From: Kitasatospora setae KM-6054
GTDB lineage: Bacteria > Actinomycetota > Actinomycetes > Streptomycetales > Streptomycetaceae
Direction: 5' to 3'
Assembly (NCBI RefSeq): GCF_000269985.1
Contig: NC_016109.1
Span: forward strand, 2,914,001-2,978,000
Length of the DNA: 64,000 bases
Under the pieces are notes generated by a model. That model was not told the DNA's origin and made no database searches. It saw only the letters and a list, made by a program, of their open reading frames with translations. Positions 29,007 through 40,148 of this stretch are shown one piece after another. The position numbers and the translations under genes were made by a program. Within the stretch, counting starts at the first letter, position 1; each line of letters starts with the position of its first letter.

Positions 29007-29960
29007 TTACTTCAGGGTGGCCGAGGTCAGACCGGCCTGGACCTGGCGCTGGAAGGACAGGTACACCACCAGTACCGGCAGCATCGCGATCGTCATGCCG
29101 GCGAACAGGCCTGGGAAGTCGCTGGCGTAGCCGGACTGCTGGGCCAGGTTCATCAGGCCCTGGGCCAGCATCGAGTGGTCCGGGTCGCTGCTCGACTTCT
29201 GCTGCATCAGGGTCAGCGGCAGCAGGTACTGGTTCCACTGGCCGAGCACGTTGAAGATGAACACGCTGATCAGGCCGGACTTCGCCATCGGCACCATGAC
29301 CTGGAAGAAGGCCCGGGTGTGCGAGCAGCCGTCGATCATCGCGGCCTCGTGGACGGCGCTGGGCAGCGACCGGAAGAACGAGTGCAGGAAGAACACGGTG
29401 AACGGCAGCGAGTAGGCCGTGTAGACCAGGATCAGGCCGGCGTACTGGTTCAGGCCGAGCCACGGGATGACGGTGCCGAGGTTCTTCATCATGAAGAACA
29501 GCGGGACGAGCGCCAGGTAGACCGGGAACATCGCGCCGGCCACGAAGAAGTAGAAGATGATCCGGTTGCCGCGGAACTCGTAGCGGGCCAGCACGTAGGC
29601 GGCCATCGAGCCGAGCAGCATGGTCAGCGTGAGCGAACCCGCCAGCACGATCAGGGTGTTGAGGAAGAAGTCGCCGATGCCCTTGTCCCAGGCCCGGCTG
29701 AAGGCGCCGAAGCCCCAGTGCGAGGGCCAGCTCCAGGCGCTGTCGCCGATCTCCTTGTTGTTCTTGAACGAGCCGAGGATGATCCAGACCAGCGGGCCGA
29801 TGATCAGGACCGCCCACAGGGCCAGGAAGCCGTGCGAGAAGACGTTGAGGACTCCCCCGCCGTCGGCGAAGCGCTGCTCCTTGCCGGGCTTGCGCGGCTT
29901 GTCGGCCGTGCTGGCGCGCTGGGCCGGGATGCCGGTGGTCGCGTCGGTGTTGGTGCTCAT
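29007..29960 (-). CDS. ngcG: NgcG, GlcNAc/chitobiose ABC transporter permease
   Basis: 317 aa with a charged N-terminus (about 1-40) and six membrane helices. The inner-membrane permease signature EAAMIDGCSHTRAFFQVMVP (EAA loop) docks the ATPase. It belongs to the MalG-like CUT1 permeases. It starts 10 bp after ngcF and is the last gene of the operon. No ATP-binding protein gene is present; Streptomyces CUT1 importers share the distant MsiK ATPase, which fits. Confidence 0.92.
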   Translation of the reverse strand: MSTNTDATTGIPAQRASTADKPRKPGKEQRFADGGGVLNVFSHGFLALWAVLIIGPLVWIILGSFKNNKEIGDSAWSWPSHWGFGAFSRAWDKGIGDFFLNTLIVLAGSLTLTMLLGSMAAYVLARYEFRGNRIIFYFFVAGAMFPVYLALVPLFFMMKNLGTVIPWLGLNQYAGLILVYTAYSLPFTVFFLHSFFRSLPSAVHEAAMIDGCSHTRAFFQVMVPMAKSGLISVFIFNVLGQWNQYLLPLTLMQQKSSSDPDHSMLAQGLMNLAQQSGYASDFPGLFAGMTIAMLPVLVVYLSFQRQVQAGLTSATLK

Positions 29961-29970
29961 CGCGGGAACC

Positions 29971-30903
29971 TCAGAACTCGATCTTGTCGCGCCGGCTGAC
30001 CCGGAGCGAGACGACGGACAGGACCAGAGTGATGAAGAAGATCACCACGCCCATGGCGCAGGCGTAGCCGGCCTTGCCGAAGGTGATGAAGTTGCGCATC
30101 AGCAAGGTCGCCATGATCTCGCTGTGGTGGTCCGGGCCACCGCCGTAGTACGAGCCCGGGGTCATCGTGGAGACCAGGGCGAAGGCGTCCATCGCGACGA
30201 TCGCGAGGTAGACCCAGGCGGTCTGGATGCTCTCCCAGAGCAGCGGCAGCGTGATCTTGAAGAAGGTGGTGCCGCGCTTGGCACCGTCCAGCATGGCGGC
30301 CTCGTAGATGTCCTTCGGGATGCTCTGCATGGCGGCCGAGAACAGCACCAGGTAGAAGCCGACGCTGGACCAGATCAGCACGGCCATGACGCACCACAGG
30401 CCGAAGGTCGGGTTGGTCGTCCAGTCCCAGGGGTGCTGCTCGTCGGTGAGGCCGAGCGCGATCACGATGCCGTTGAGCAGGCCGCCCTTGTCGGTCCGGT
30501 ACATGCCCTGGAAGAGCATCGACAGGATGGCGACCGAGAGCACCTGCGGGAAGAAGAAGACGACCTTGTAGAAGGCCGAGCCGCGCACGCCCTGGACGCC
30601 GCCGGTGCCGCTCTTGCCGCCCACGTTGAGCATGAAGGCGAAGAACAGCGCCAGCAGGATGGTGACCAGCGGCAGCACGATCAGCAGCAGCAGGTTGTGC
30701 TGCAGCGCGGACAGGAAGGCGCTGTCCTTGAACAGGGCGACGTAGTTGTCCAGCCCGACGAACTTCCTGGGCGGCGCGGCGCCGGGCCAGTCGGTCAGCG
30801 AGTAGCCGAAGGTCTGCGCGTAGGGCCAGATGACCAGGAAGATGTACAGCACGACGGGCACCACGAGGAACCCGAAGATGAACGGTGTTTTACGGTGTCG
30901 CAT
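29971..30903 (-). CDS. ngcF: NgcF, GlcNAc/chitobiose ABC transporter permease
   Basis: 310 aa with six membrane helices (MalF-like). The N-terminus MRHRKTPFIFGFLVVPVV and the EAA loop YEAAMLDGAKRGTTFFKITL are typical of CUT1 permeases. It pairs with NgcG to form the membrane channel. The gap to ngcE (127 bp) holds a strong hairpin that probably lowers permease relative to binding-protein expression. Confidence 0.92.
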   Translation of the reverse strand: MRHRKTPFIFGFLVVPVVLYIFLVIWPYAQTFGYSLTDWPGAAPPRKFVGLDNYVALFKDSAFLSALQHNLLLLIVLPLVTILLALFFAFMLNVGGKSGTGGVQGVRGSAFYKVVFFFPQVLSVAILSMLFQGMYRTDKGGLLNGIVIALGLTDEQHPWDWTTNPTFGLWCVMAVLIWSSVGFYLVLFSAAMQSIPKDIYEAAMLDGAKRGTTFFKITLPLLWESIQTAWVYLAIVAMDAFALVSTMTPGSYYGGGPDHHSEIMATLLMRNFITFGKAGYACAMGVVIFFITLVLSVVSLRVSRRDKIEF

Positions 30904-30970
30904 GGGAGCTGCTCCTGTCCGCCGACGGCCTGTGGTCAGACAGGCCCGGAACTGCGGTGTCGCGTGGAAC

Positions 30971-30998
30971 GGCCGGGGTCCGCACGCGGACCCCGGCC
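30971..30998 (-). terminator. Intercistronic hairpin, ngcE-ngcF
   Basis: Perfect 13-bp inverted repeat (30971-30983 with 30986-30998) followed on the plus strand by TT, 33 bp past the ngcE stop. Partial terminators or mRNA-stabilising hairpins are common behind binding-protein genes. Confidence 0.65.
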
Positions 30999-31030
30999 TT
31001 GCGGTGTCAGGCCGTCGGCCTACCGGGGGG

Positions 31031-32422
31031 TCAGACCTTCTTGGAGGTCGCGGCCTTGCCGCGGGCGACCCAGTCGGCCGGGCTGATGCGCTTGTTGACC
31101 AGCTCGTTGGTGGCGTTCTGGATCTCGGCGTCGGCCGCGGTCTGCAGCTCCTGGAGGGTGAAGCTGAAGGTCGCCTCGGCCGCCTTGATCGCCGCGGCCG
31201 AGGACTTGGTGCCCGGCTTCAGCTGGACGTCCGGGTTGACGCCGTCCTTGAGCACGGTGAGCGAGTTCGCGGCCTTCACGAAGGTCGAGGAGCTCTCCTT
31301 GGTCAGCATCATGCGCAGGAACTCGAGGCCGCCGGCCTTGTTCGCGGCCTTGCTCGGCACCATGAACGGCTCGCCGGCGCCGGCCCACAGGGAGGTGGCG
31401 GCCAGCTTGTCCCCGGCCAGCGCCGGGATCGGCAGGAAGGCCATGTCGAAGTCGGCCGGGGTGGCGGCCAGCATCTCGTTCTCCAGCCAGGAGCCGGACG
31501 GGATGAAGGCGGCCTTGCCCTGGCACCAGGCGGTCTGCGACTCGGTGTGGGTCATGCCGTTGGTACCGGGGAGCAGGTAGTCCTTCTCCATGATCTGGTA
31601 GAAGGCGGTGACGGCCTTGAGCACGGCCGGGTCGTCCCAGGCCGCCGCCTCACAGGCGTTGAGCCGCTTGACCAGGTCCTGGCCGCCCTGCTTGGCGATC
31701 ATGCTGAGGATGACGTAGTTCGCGTAGTAGGGGTACTTGCCCTGGTGCGCGAACGGGGAGACGCCGGCGGCCTTGATGGTGCCGCAGAGGGTGATGAACT
31801 CGTCCCAGGTCTTCGGGACGGCCCAGCCCTTGTCCTTGAAGAGCTTGGCGGAGTACCACAGGCCGAACACGGTGTAGACGTAGCTCAGCGAGTACATCTT
31901 GCCGTTGATGGTGCCCGCCTCGATGGTGCCGGGCAGCAGCACGTCGCGGATCTTCTTGGTCGGGTCGTCCAGGTACGGGGCGTCCAGCAGGACCGTCAGG
32001 TCGGTCAGCTGGTCGGCGCCGACCAGGACGTCGGCCTTCATGGCCTGGGCGCCGGAGTTGTCGAAGACGTCCGGCGGGCTGCCGGCGTTGAAGCGCGGCT
32101 GCAGCTTGCCGCTGATCTCCTGGGTGCCCAGGTGCGAGACCACGGCGCCGGCGTAGGCCTTCTTGTACGACTCCTCGAACTGCTTGGCGTAGTCGTCGCC
32201 GTAGCCGCCCGTGAAGATGACGACGTCCAGCTTGTCGGTGGCCTTCACGCCGAACGGGTTCTTGTTGTCACCGCCGAGCGTCGGGGACGCCGAGGCGCTG
32301 TCACCGCTGCCGGAACCGCCGGCGCAGGCCGCGAGCAGCGAGGTGCCGCCGGCCGCGAGGACGGTGATCGCGGCCGCGCGCTTGAACAGGTCGCGACGGT
32401 TGTACTCGGTTGCAGAGCCCAT
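31031..32422 (-). CDS. ngcE: NgcE, GlcNAc/chitobiose-binding lipoprotein
   Basis: 463 aa. The signal peptide combines a twin-arginine-like NRRDLFKRAAA with a lipobox LLAAC, so the protein is exported as a lipoprotein. The mature part is a CUT1-type solute-binding fold (LDVVIFTGGYGDDYAKQFEE; FIPSGSWLENEM). The N-terminus and overall sequence match the NgcE family of Streptomyces, which binds GlcNAc and diacetylchitobiose released by chitinases. It heads the ngcEFG operon, with a dre-like site and a 23-bp inverted repeat upstream. The adjacent chitinase gene supports the substrate assignment. Confidence 0.93.
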   Translation of the reverse strand: MGSATEYNRRDLFKRAAAITVLAAGGTSLLAACAGGSGSGDSASASPTLGGDNKNPFGVKATDKLDVVIFTGGYGDDYAKQFEESYKKAYAGAVVSHLGTQEISGKLQPRFNAGSPPDVFDNSGAQAMKADVLVGADQLTDLTVLLDAPYLDDPTKKIRDVLLPGTIEAGTINGKMYSLSYVYTVFGLWYSAKLFKDKGWAVPKTWDEFITLCGTIKAAGVSPFAHQGKYPYYANYVILSMIAKQGGQDLVKRLNACEAAAWDDPAVLKAVTAFYQIMEKDYLLPGTNGMTHTESQTAWCQGKAAFIPSGSWLENEMLAATPADFDMAFLPIPALAGDKLAATSLWAGAGEPFMVPSKAANKAGGLEFLRMMLTKESSSTFVKAANSLTVLKDGVNPDVQLKPGTKSSAAAIKAAEATFSFTLQELQTAADAEIQNATNELVNKRISPADWVARGKAATSKKV

Positions 32423-32460
32423 GAGTGCCCTAACCCCTCAGTTCCAGAAGAAGTGGAGCC

Positions 32461-32483
32461 GGAGTTGACGACGCGTCAACTCC
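32461..32483 (-). promoter_or_regulatory. 23-bp perfect inverted repeat in the ngcE leader
   Basis: GGAGTTGACG and its complement CGTCAACTCC flank ACG, giving 10-bp arms 39 bp upstream of the ngcE ATG. Could be an operator for a second regulator or a leader hairpin. Confidence 0.55.
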
Positions 32484-32543
32484 CTTAGCCCGAAAGGTGC
32501 CCAGCGGCGAAGGTGCCGGTCAGAGGCGGTGTGATGATGCTGC

Positions 32544-32559
32544 AAAGGTATAGTCCACT
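32544..32559 (-). promoter_or_regulatory. DasR dre-like operator upstream of ngcE
   Basis: Minus-strand AGTGGACTATACCTTT matches the dre consensus AGTGGTCTAGACCACT at 12 of 16 positions (counting C/T at the last), about 122 bp upstream of ngcE. DasR is the GlcNAc-responsive repressor of chitin genes in Streptomyces. Confidence 0.6.
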
Positions 32560-32726
32560 GTTCACCCAGCGGCAATAGTCAGCGGGTCTGATAACAAACC
32601 TGACAGTCGAACCGTTGTCGGCGATGCAGCATGTGCAATGTGCAGGGACCCTGCTTATTGCGTGTCCGCGCCAGGAAAGAGCCGGAATCCGGCACGTTCG
32701 TGCGCGCTCGGGCATGGAAATGCGCA

Positions 32727-32766
32727 GCTTCGCGCAGCACGGTGTCCGAACCGTGCTGCGCGAAGC
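32727..32766 (-). terminator. Terminator of the second chitinase gene
   Basis: Perfect 17-bp stem GCTTCGCGCAGCACGGT (32727-32743) with 32750-32766 and a 6-base loop, about 30 bp after the stop. Confidence 0.85.
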
Positions 32767-32796
32767 CGCGCGCGGAACCCTCCCCCCGACCGGGGG

Positions 32797-34128
<1,332 letters not shown>

Positions 34129-34155
34129 TCCGTGAATCTCTCCGATTCAGCGTCA

Positions 34156-34195
34156 ATTGGTATGGACCATGTGCTGTGGAGAGGTTTAGTCCACC
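34156..34195 (-). promoter_or_regulatory. Two dre-like elements upstream of the second chitinase
   Basis: ATTGGTATGGACCATG (34156-34171) and AGAGGTTTAGTCCACC (34180-34195) each match the dre consensus at about 12 of 16 positions. Their starts are 24 bp apart, placing them on similar faces of the helix, 28-67 bp upstream of the chitinase ATG. Confidence 0.55.
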
Positions 34196-34246
34196 CGGCG
34201 GGGCCCGCACAAGGGGAACGGCAGGATCCGTGCCAAGGAACGGCAA

Positions 34247-34281
34247 AGGCCGCACCGCCCCGCGCGGGGGTGGTGCGGCCT
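34247..34281 (-). terminator. acnA terminator
   Basis: AGGCCGCACC (34247-34256) pairs with 34272-34281 around an inner CCCC/GGGG stem, 17 bp past the acnA stop. Confidence 0.75.
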
Positions 34282-34297
34282 GTGACGTGTCGTTCCG

Positions 34298-36958
<2,661 letters not shown>

Positions 36959-36987
36959 GACTGACTCCTTCTTGGTCCACCCGGTGA

Positions 36988-37006
36988 TAAGGTAAGCCTT
37001 AGCTAA
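36988..37006 (-). promoter_or_regulatory. Iron box (DmdR/IdeR-like operator) upstream of acnA
   Basis: Minus-strand TTAGCTAAGGCTTACCTTA matches the actinobacterial iron box TTAGGTTAGGCTAACCTAA at 15 of 19 positions, 30-48 bp before the acnA start. Confidence 0.65.
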
Positions 37007-37062
37007 CCTGCCTGCTGTCGCTTACCGAGCCGATGTGATGGGGGCCTGTAACCCTCGGCAAG

Positions 37063-37115
37063 TATCTTGACGTCAAGATAAAGCGTAACGCGGAATGTAT
37101 CTCGATGTCGAGATA
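37063..37115. promoter_or_regulatory. Twin 18-bp palindromic operators upstream of acnA
   Basis: TATCTTGACGTCAAGATA (37063-37080) is a perfect palindrome. TATCTCGATGTCGAGATA (37098-37115) is palindromic except for its central pair. Centres are 35 bp apart. The 18-bp form resembles MarR/UrtR-family sites; TamR of that family controls aconitase in S. coelicolor, so TamR is the leading candidate. Confidence 0.6.
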
Positions 37116-37361
37116 AACCATAGTGCATGGGGTCCGCCCGCACTCCACCGGCTCGCCCCACCAGGGTGCACCCCCCGACCCCCCGCGCACGACCGGGGCG
37201 CAACGCAACCGGCCGCCTCGCGCGTCTGTCCTTGTGGGCGGGGACGCGTGCACGGCCGGGCCCGAGAACACCCGGCACGGCGGCGGACGACAGCGGGGCG
37301 ACACGCGGACGACAGCGGACGCCGACAGCGGGCGACGACGGACGGCGACAGGGGCGCGCGG

Positions 37362-37883
37362 GTGGCGGTGGGACGGCGCAGGGCGGCCGAGGAGCGGCGC
37401 GAGTTCGAGGAGTTCGCGCACTCCCGGGGCGCCGCGCTGTTCCGCACCGCACTGCTGCTGTGCGGCGACTGGCACCTCGCCGAGGACCTCACCCAGACCG
37501 CCCTCGCCCGGATCTACGCCTCCTGGAACCGGGTCAAGCACGCCGACAGCCCCGCCGCGTACGCCCGCACCGTGCTGGTCCGCTGCTACCTCTCGCACCG
37601 GCGGCTGCGCCGCAGCACCGAACTGCCCGTCCTGGACAGCATCCCCGAGCAGGCCGCCCCCGACCACGACCCCGCGCTGCGGGTCGCCCTGCTCGCCGCG
37701 CTCGCCGAACTGCCGCCCCGGGACCGGGCCGTGCTGGTGCTGCGCTACTGGGAGGACCGGAGCGTCGACGAGACCGCCGCCGAGCTCCAGCTCTCCCCCG
37801 GCACCGTCCGGGTCCGCGCCCTGCGGGCCCTGACCAGGCTGCGCCGGCAGCTCGCACCGCACCTGGACAGCCTGGTGCCGTGA
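37362..37883 (+). CDS. SigE-family ECF RNA polymerase sigma factor
   Basis: About 173 aa. The start is uncertain: GTG codons at 37362 and 37368 are in frame, and AGGGG lies about nine bases before the first. Sigma region 2 (CGDWHLAEDLTQTALARIY) and region 4 (LPPRDRAVLVLRYWEDRSVD, then LQLSPGTVRVRALRALTRLR) are clear. It belongs to the Streptomyces SigE-family ECF group often paired with a membrane protein encoded next. The following gene fits that role. It directs RNA polymerase to an unknown regulon. Confidence 0.88.
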   Translation: MAVGRRRAAEERREFEEFAHSRGAALFRTALLLCGDWHLAEDLTQTALARIYASWNRVKHADSPAAYARTVLVRCYLSHRRLRRSTELPVLDSIPEQAAPDHDPALRVALLAALAELPPRDRAVLVLRYWEDRSVDETAAELQLSPGTVRVRALRALTRLRRQLAPHLDSLVP

Positions 37884-37945
37884 GCCCCCTCGTAACGACC
37901 GCACCGCACCGCACCGCACCGCCCGTGAGAAAGCGAGAGACCCCG

Positions 37946-38827
37946 ATGCCAGAGCAGGAGCTGAGCGACGTCTTCGTGCGGGCGGTCGGGGACAGCGCGC
38001 CCGACCTCGGCCTGCTGGTCGCCGGGGCCACCGCCGAGGGGCGGGCCATCCGGCTGCGGCGGCGGTTCGCGCTCGGCGGGGCGGTCGCCGTGGTCGCCGT
38101 GCTGGCGGTCGGCGGCGGGCTGCTGCTGCGGCCCGCCGCGCCCGGCCGGCCCGGCGTCACCGCGGCCGGACCCGGCGCCCCGGCCGCCGTCCCGGCCGCC
38201 TCCACCGGCCCGACCGGCCCGACCGGCCCGGCCCGGCCCGCGCTGCTCGACGCGCTGCTGGCGCACCTGCCGGCCGAGTTGCTGCTGGACGACTGGTCCG
38301 AGGACGGCAGCGGCCCGGACGGCCCGCCCGAGTCCTCGGTCCGGGCCCGGTTCCACCGGGCGTCCGGCACGGACGCCGGGACGATCGAGGTCCGACTGCT
38401 CCGGCCCGCCGAACTCCCCACCGGCCAGGGCTGGGAGCGCGACTGCGACGACCGCGCGGCCACCGAGGTCTGCGCCCCGGTCACCGAGCAGGACGTCAGC
38501 GGGGTGATCCTCGCCCTGCCGGGCAAGGACGACCAGGTCGTCTACCGGGCGGACCTGGCCGACCGGCACGGCGCCCGGATCGTCCTGACCGCCACCGGCC
38601 CGGACGGCCACGGCGCCCCGCCACTGGAACGGGACGCCCTGCACAAGATCGCGGTGTCCCTCTGCACGCTGCCGCCCACCGAGGAGGACCGGGCCCGGGC
38701 CCGGGCCCGCAAACAGGCCGCGGAGGCCACCGCCGTCCCGTCGTCCGCACACCCCTCCCCCGCCCTCACCCTGCCGCCGGGCACCACCGCCAGCGGGGTC
38801 GGCCCCGGCGGCGGCGCGGGGCGGTGA
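37946..38827 (+). CDS. Single-pass membrane protein, likely partner of the ECF sigma factor
   Basis: 293 aa. A short cytoplasmic N-terminus (about 1-45; MPEQELSDVFVRAVGDSAPD) is followed by one membrane helix (about 48-66) and a Pro/Thr-rich spacer with GPTGPTGPA. An extracellular domain containing two Cys (RDCDDRAATEVCAP) and a charged RARARARKQAAE helix completes it. No zinc anti-sigma motif (HxxxCxxC) is seen, so the anti-sigma role is inferred from its place 62 bp after the sigma gene and its topology. Confidence 0.75.
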   Translation: MPEQELSDVFVRAVGDSAPDLGLLVAGATAEGRAIRLRRRFALGGAVAVVAVLAVGGGLLLRPAAPGRPGVTAAGPGAPAAVPAASTGPTGPTGPARPALLDALLAHLPAELLLDDWSEDGSGPDGPPESSVRARFHRASGTDAGTIEVRLLRPAELPTGQGWERDCDDRAATEVCAPVTEQDVSGVILALPGKDDQVVYRADLADRHGARIVLTATGPDGHGAPPLERDALHKIAVSLCTLPPTEEDRARARARKQAAEATAVPSSAHPSPALTLPPGTTASGVGPGGGAGR

Positions 38828-38845
38828 CCGGGCTACGGTGGGCGG

Positions 38846-39250
38846 GTGATCGTGGTGGATGCCTCCGCAGTGGTGCTGTCGCTCTCCGACCGTGGACCCC
38901 GGGGCGACGCCGCCCGGGCGCTGCTGGCCGCCGACCCCGAGTGGGTGGCGCCCGAGCACGTGGTGATCGAGGTGATGCAGTCGCTGCGCGGCCTGTACCT
39001 CGCCAAGCAGCTGACGGCCGAGGAGGTCGCCGAACTCACCCGCCGGCTGCCCGGGTTGGCCATCCGCAAGGTGGAGGTCGCCCCGCTGCTCGGCCGGATC
39101 TGGGAGCTCAAGGACAACCTGACCCCGGACGACGCCGCCTACGTCGCGGTCGCCGAACTCCACGGCGCCCCGCTGGTCACCGCCGACCTCCGCCTGATGC
39201 GCGCCAGCGGACCGCGCTGCGAGATCCGCGGCATCCCCGCGGCGGACTGA
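38846..39250 (+). CDS. PIN-domain protein, VapC-like, without adjacent antitoxin
   Basis: 134 aa from a GTG start 18 bp after the membrane-protein stop. The PIN fold shows its acidic residues in VVDASAVVL (first Asp), the conserved Glu in VVIEVMQSL, and Asp residues in DDAAYVAVAE and LVTADLRLM. VapC enzymes are Mg-dependent RNases. No VapB-like gene lies upstream; the preceding gene is the sigma-factor partner. It may be an orphan toxin or a housekeeping RNase transcribed with the sigma operon. Confidence 0.85.
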   Translation: MIVVDASAVVLSLSDRGPRGDAARALLAADPEWVAPEHVVIEVMQSLRGLYLAKQLTAEEVAELTRRLPGLAIRKVEVAPLLGRIWELKDNLTPDDAAYVAVAELHGAPLVTADLRLMRASGPRCEIRGIPAAD

Positions 39251-39433
39251 ACCCGCACCGCCCACACGCCGTTCGCGCCCCGCGCCCCGCGCACACCGCC
39301 GGGCCGCACCCCGTTCGAACGCGGTTCCCGTACGGGTGACTGCGGGCGGCGGCGCGGCACGGCGGCGTGCGCGGGCGGGCGGGGGCGGCCACCGTGGCGG
39401 GTGTCGTCCTGCCAGTCCGTCGGAAGGTCCGCG

Positions 39434-39988
39434 ATGCCCCTGTCCTCCGCTGCCGGTGCGCTGTTGGTGCCGCTCGCCCTGCTGCCGGTCGGCCCGCCCG
39501 GCGCCCAGCTCCCGGCGGGGTCCGGCGGCCCGGTCGCGCCGGGGGTCGACCGGGTGGTGGACGCCCGCTTCGACCGGGCGGACGGCATCGTCCCGGCACG
39601 GGCGATCACCCACGCGCCCGACCTGGTCCCGTACGGCTCGCAGGTGCGGGTGACGGTCGGCCGGGCGGCCGGGCACACCTCCGTCACGGTGGAGCTCGCC
39701 GGGGTGGCCGGCCCGCACGAGTTCCCGGCGCACGTGCACACCGGCTCCTGCGGCGCCGACCCGGCGGCCTCCGGACCGCACTACCAGCAGGTGCCGGGGT
39801 CGGACGCCCCCGACAACGAGGTGCGGATGACGCTGCGGACCGACCCGGGCGGGGCCGGCAGCGCCTCGGCGACCGTCCCGTGGGAGTTCCGGCCCGGCGA
39901 GGCGCACTCGCTGGTGCTGCACGCGGGCAACCCGGCCGGGCCGCACGCCCCGGGCGACCGCGCGGCCTGCGTGGACGTCGACTTCTGA
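39434..39988 (+). CDS. Secreted Cu/Zn superoxide dismutase-like protein
   Basis: 184 aa with a signal peptide (LLVPLALLPVGPPGAQ) and GGAAGG upstream of the ATG. The SOD-like beta-barrel retains EFPAHVHTGSCG (two His in HVH), GPHYQ, and a C-terminal LVLHAGNPAG that parallels the VIHAG copper loop. The Zn-loop His/Asp residues between them are largely missing, and one of the usual disulfide cysteines is replaced in context. It may bind copper without full dismutase activity. It stands alone, ending at a terminator facing argF. Confidence 0.75.
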   Translation: MPLSSAAGALLVPLALLPVGPPGAQLPAGSGGPVAPGVDRVVDARFDRADGIVPARAITHAPDLVPYGSQVRVTVGRAAGHTSVTVELAGVAGPHEFPAHVHTGSCGADPAASGPHYQQVPGSDAPDNEVRMTLRTDPGGAGSASATVPWEFRPGEAHSLVLHAGNPAGPHAPGDRAACVDVDF

Positions 39989-40011
39989 GGCCCCGCCCGT
40001 GCGCGGGCGCG

Positions 40012-40048
40012 CGGACGCCCGCCGGGGCGGTGGCCCGGCGGGCGTCCG
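40012..40048. terminator. Bidirectional terminator, SOD-like gene / argF
   Basis: Perfect 15-bp stem (40012-40026 with 40034-40048) and 7-base loop between convergent genes. Confidence 0.8.
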
Positions 40049-40148
40049 TGACCGCTGCGGCGGCCGGACCGCGGTGACCAGGCCGTGGTGGTGGGTGCTG
40101 CGGCGGTCGGTGCCGCAGGCCGGTGTTCCGGGCCCGCTCCGGCCGCGG

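Larger units (their letters stand above)
32423..32796. other. Intergenic region ngcE-chitinase
   Basis: 374 bp, relatively AT-rich around 32520-32640. It holds the inverted repeat and dre-like site described separately, a GCCGGAATCCGGC palindrome near 32681 and the chitinase terminator. No gene is seen. Confidence 0.6.
36959..37361. other. Divergent regulatory region acnA / ECF sigma factor
   Basis: 403 bp. The left half (to about 37125) is unusually AT-rich for this genome and holds the iron box and twin palindromes. The right half (37130-37361) is GC-rich with repeated GACGACAGC/CGGC-type words; it probably contains the sigma gene's own promoter, which I could not pinpoint. Confidence 0.6.
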
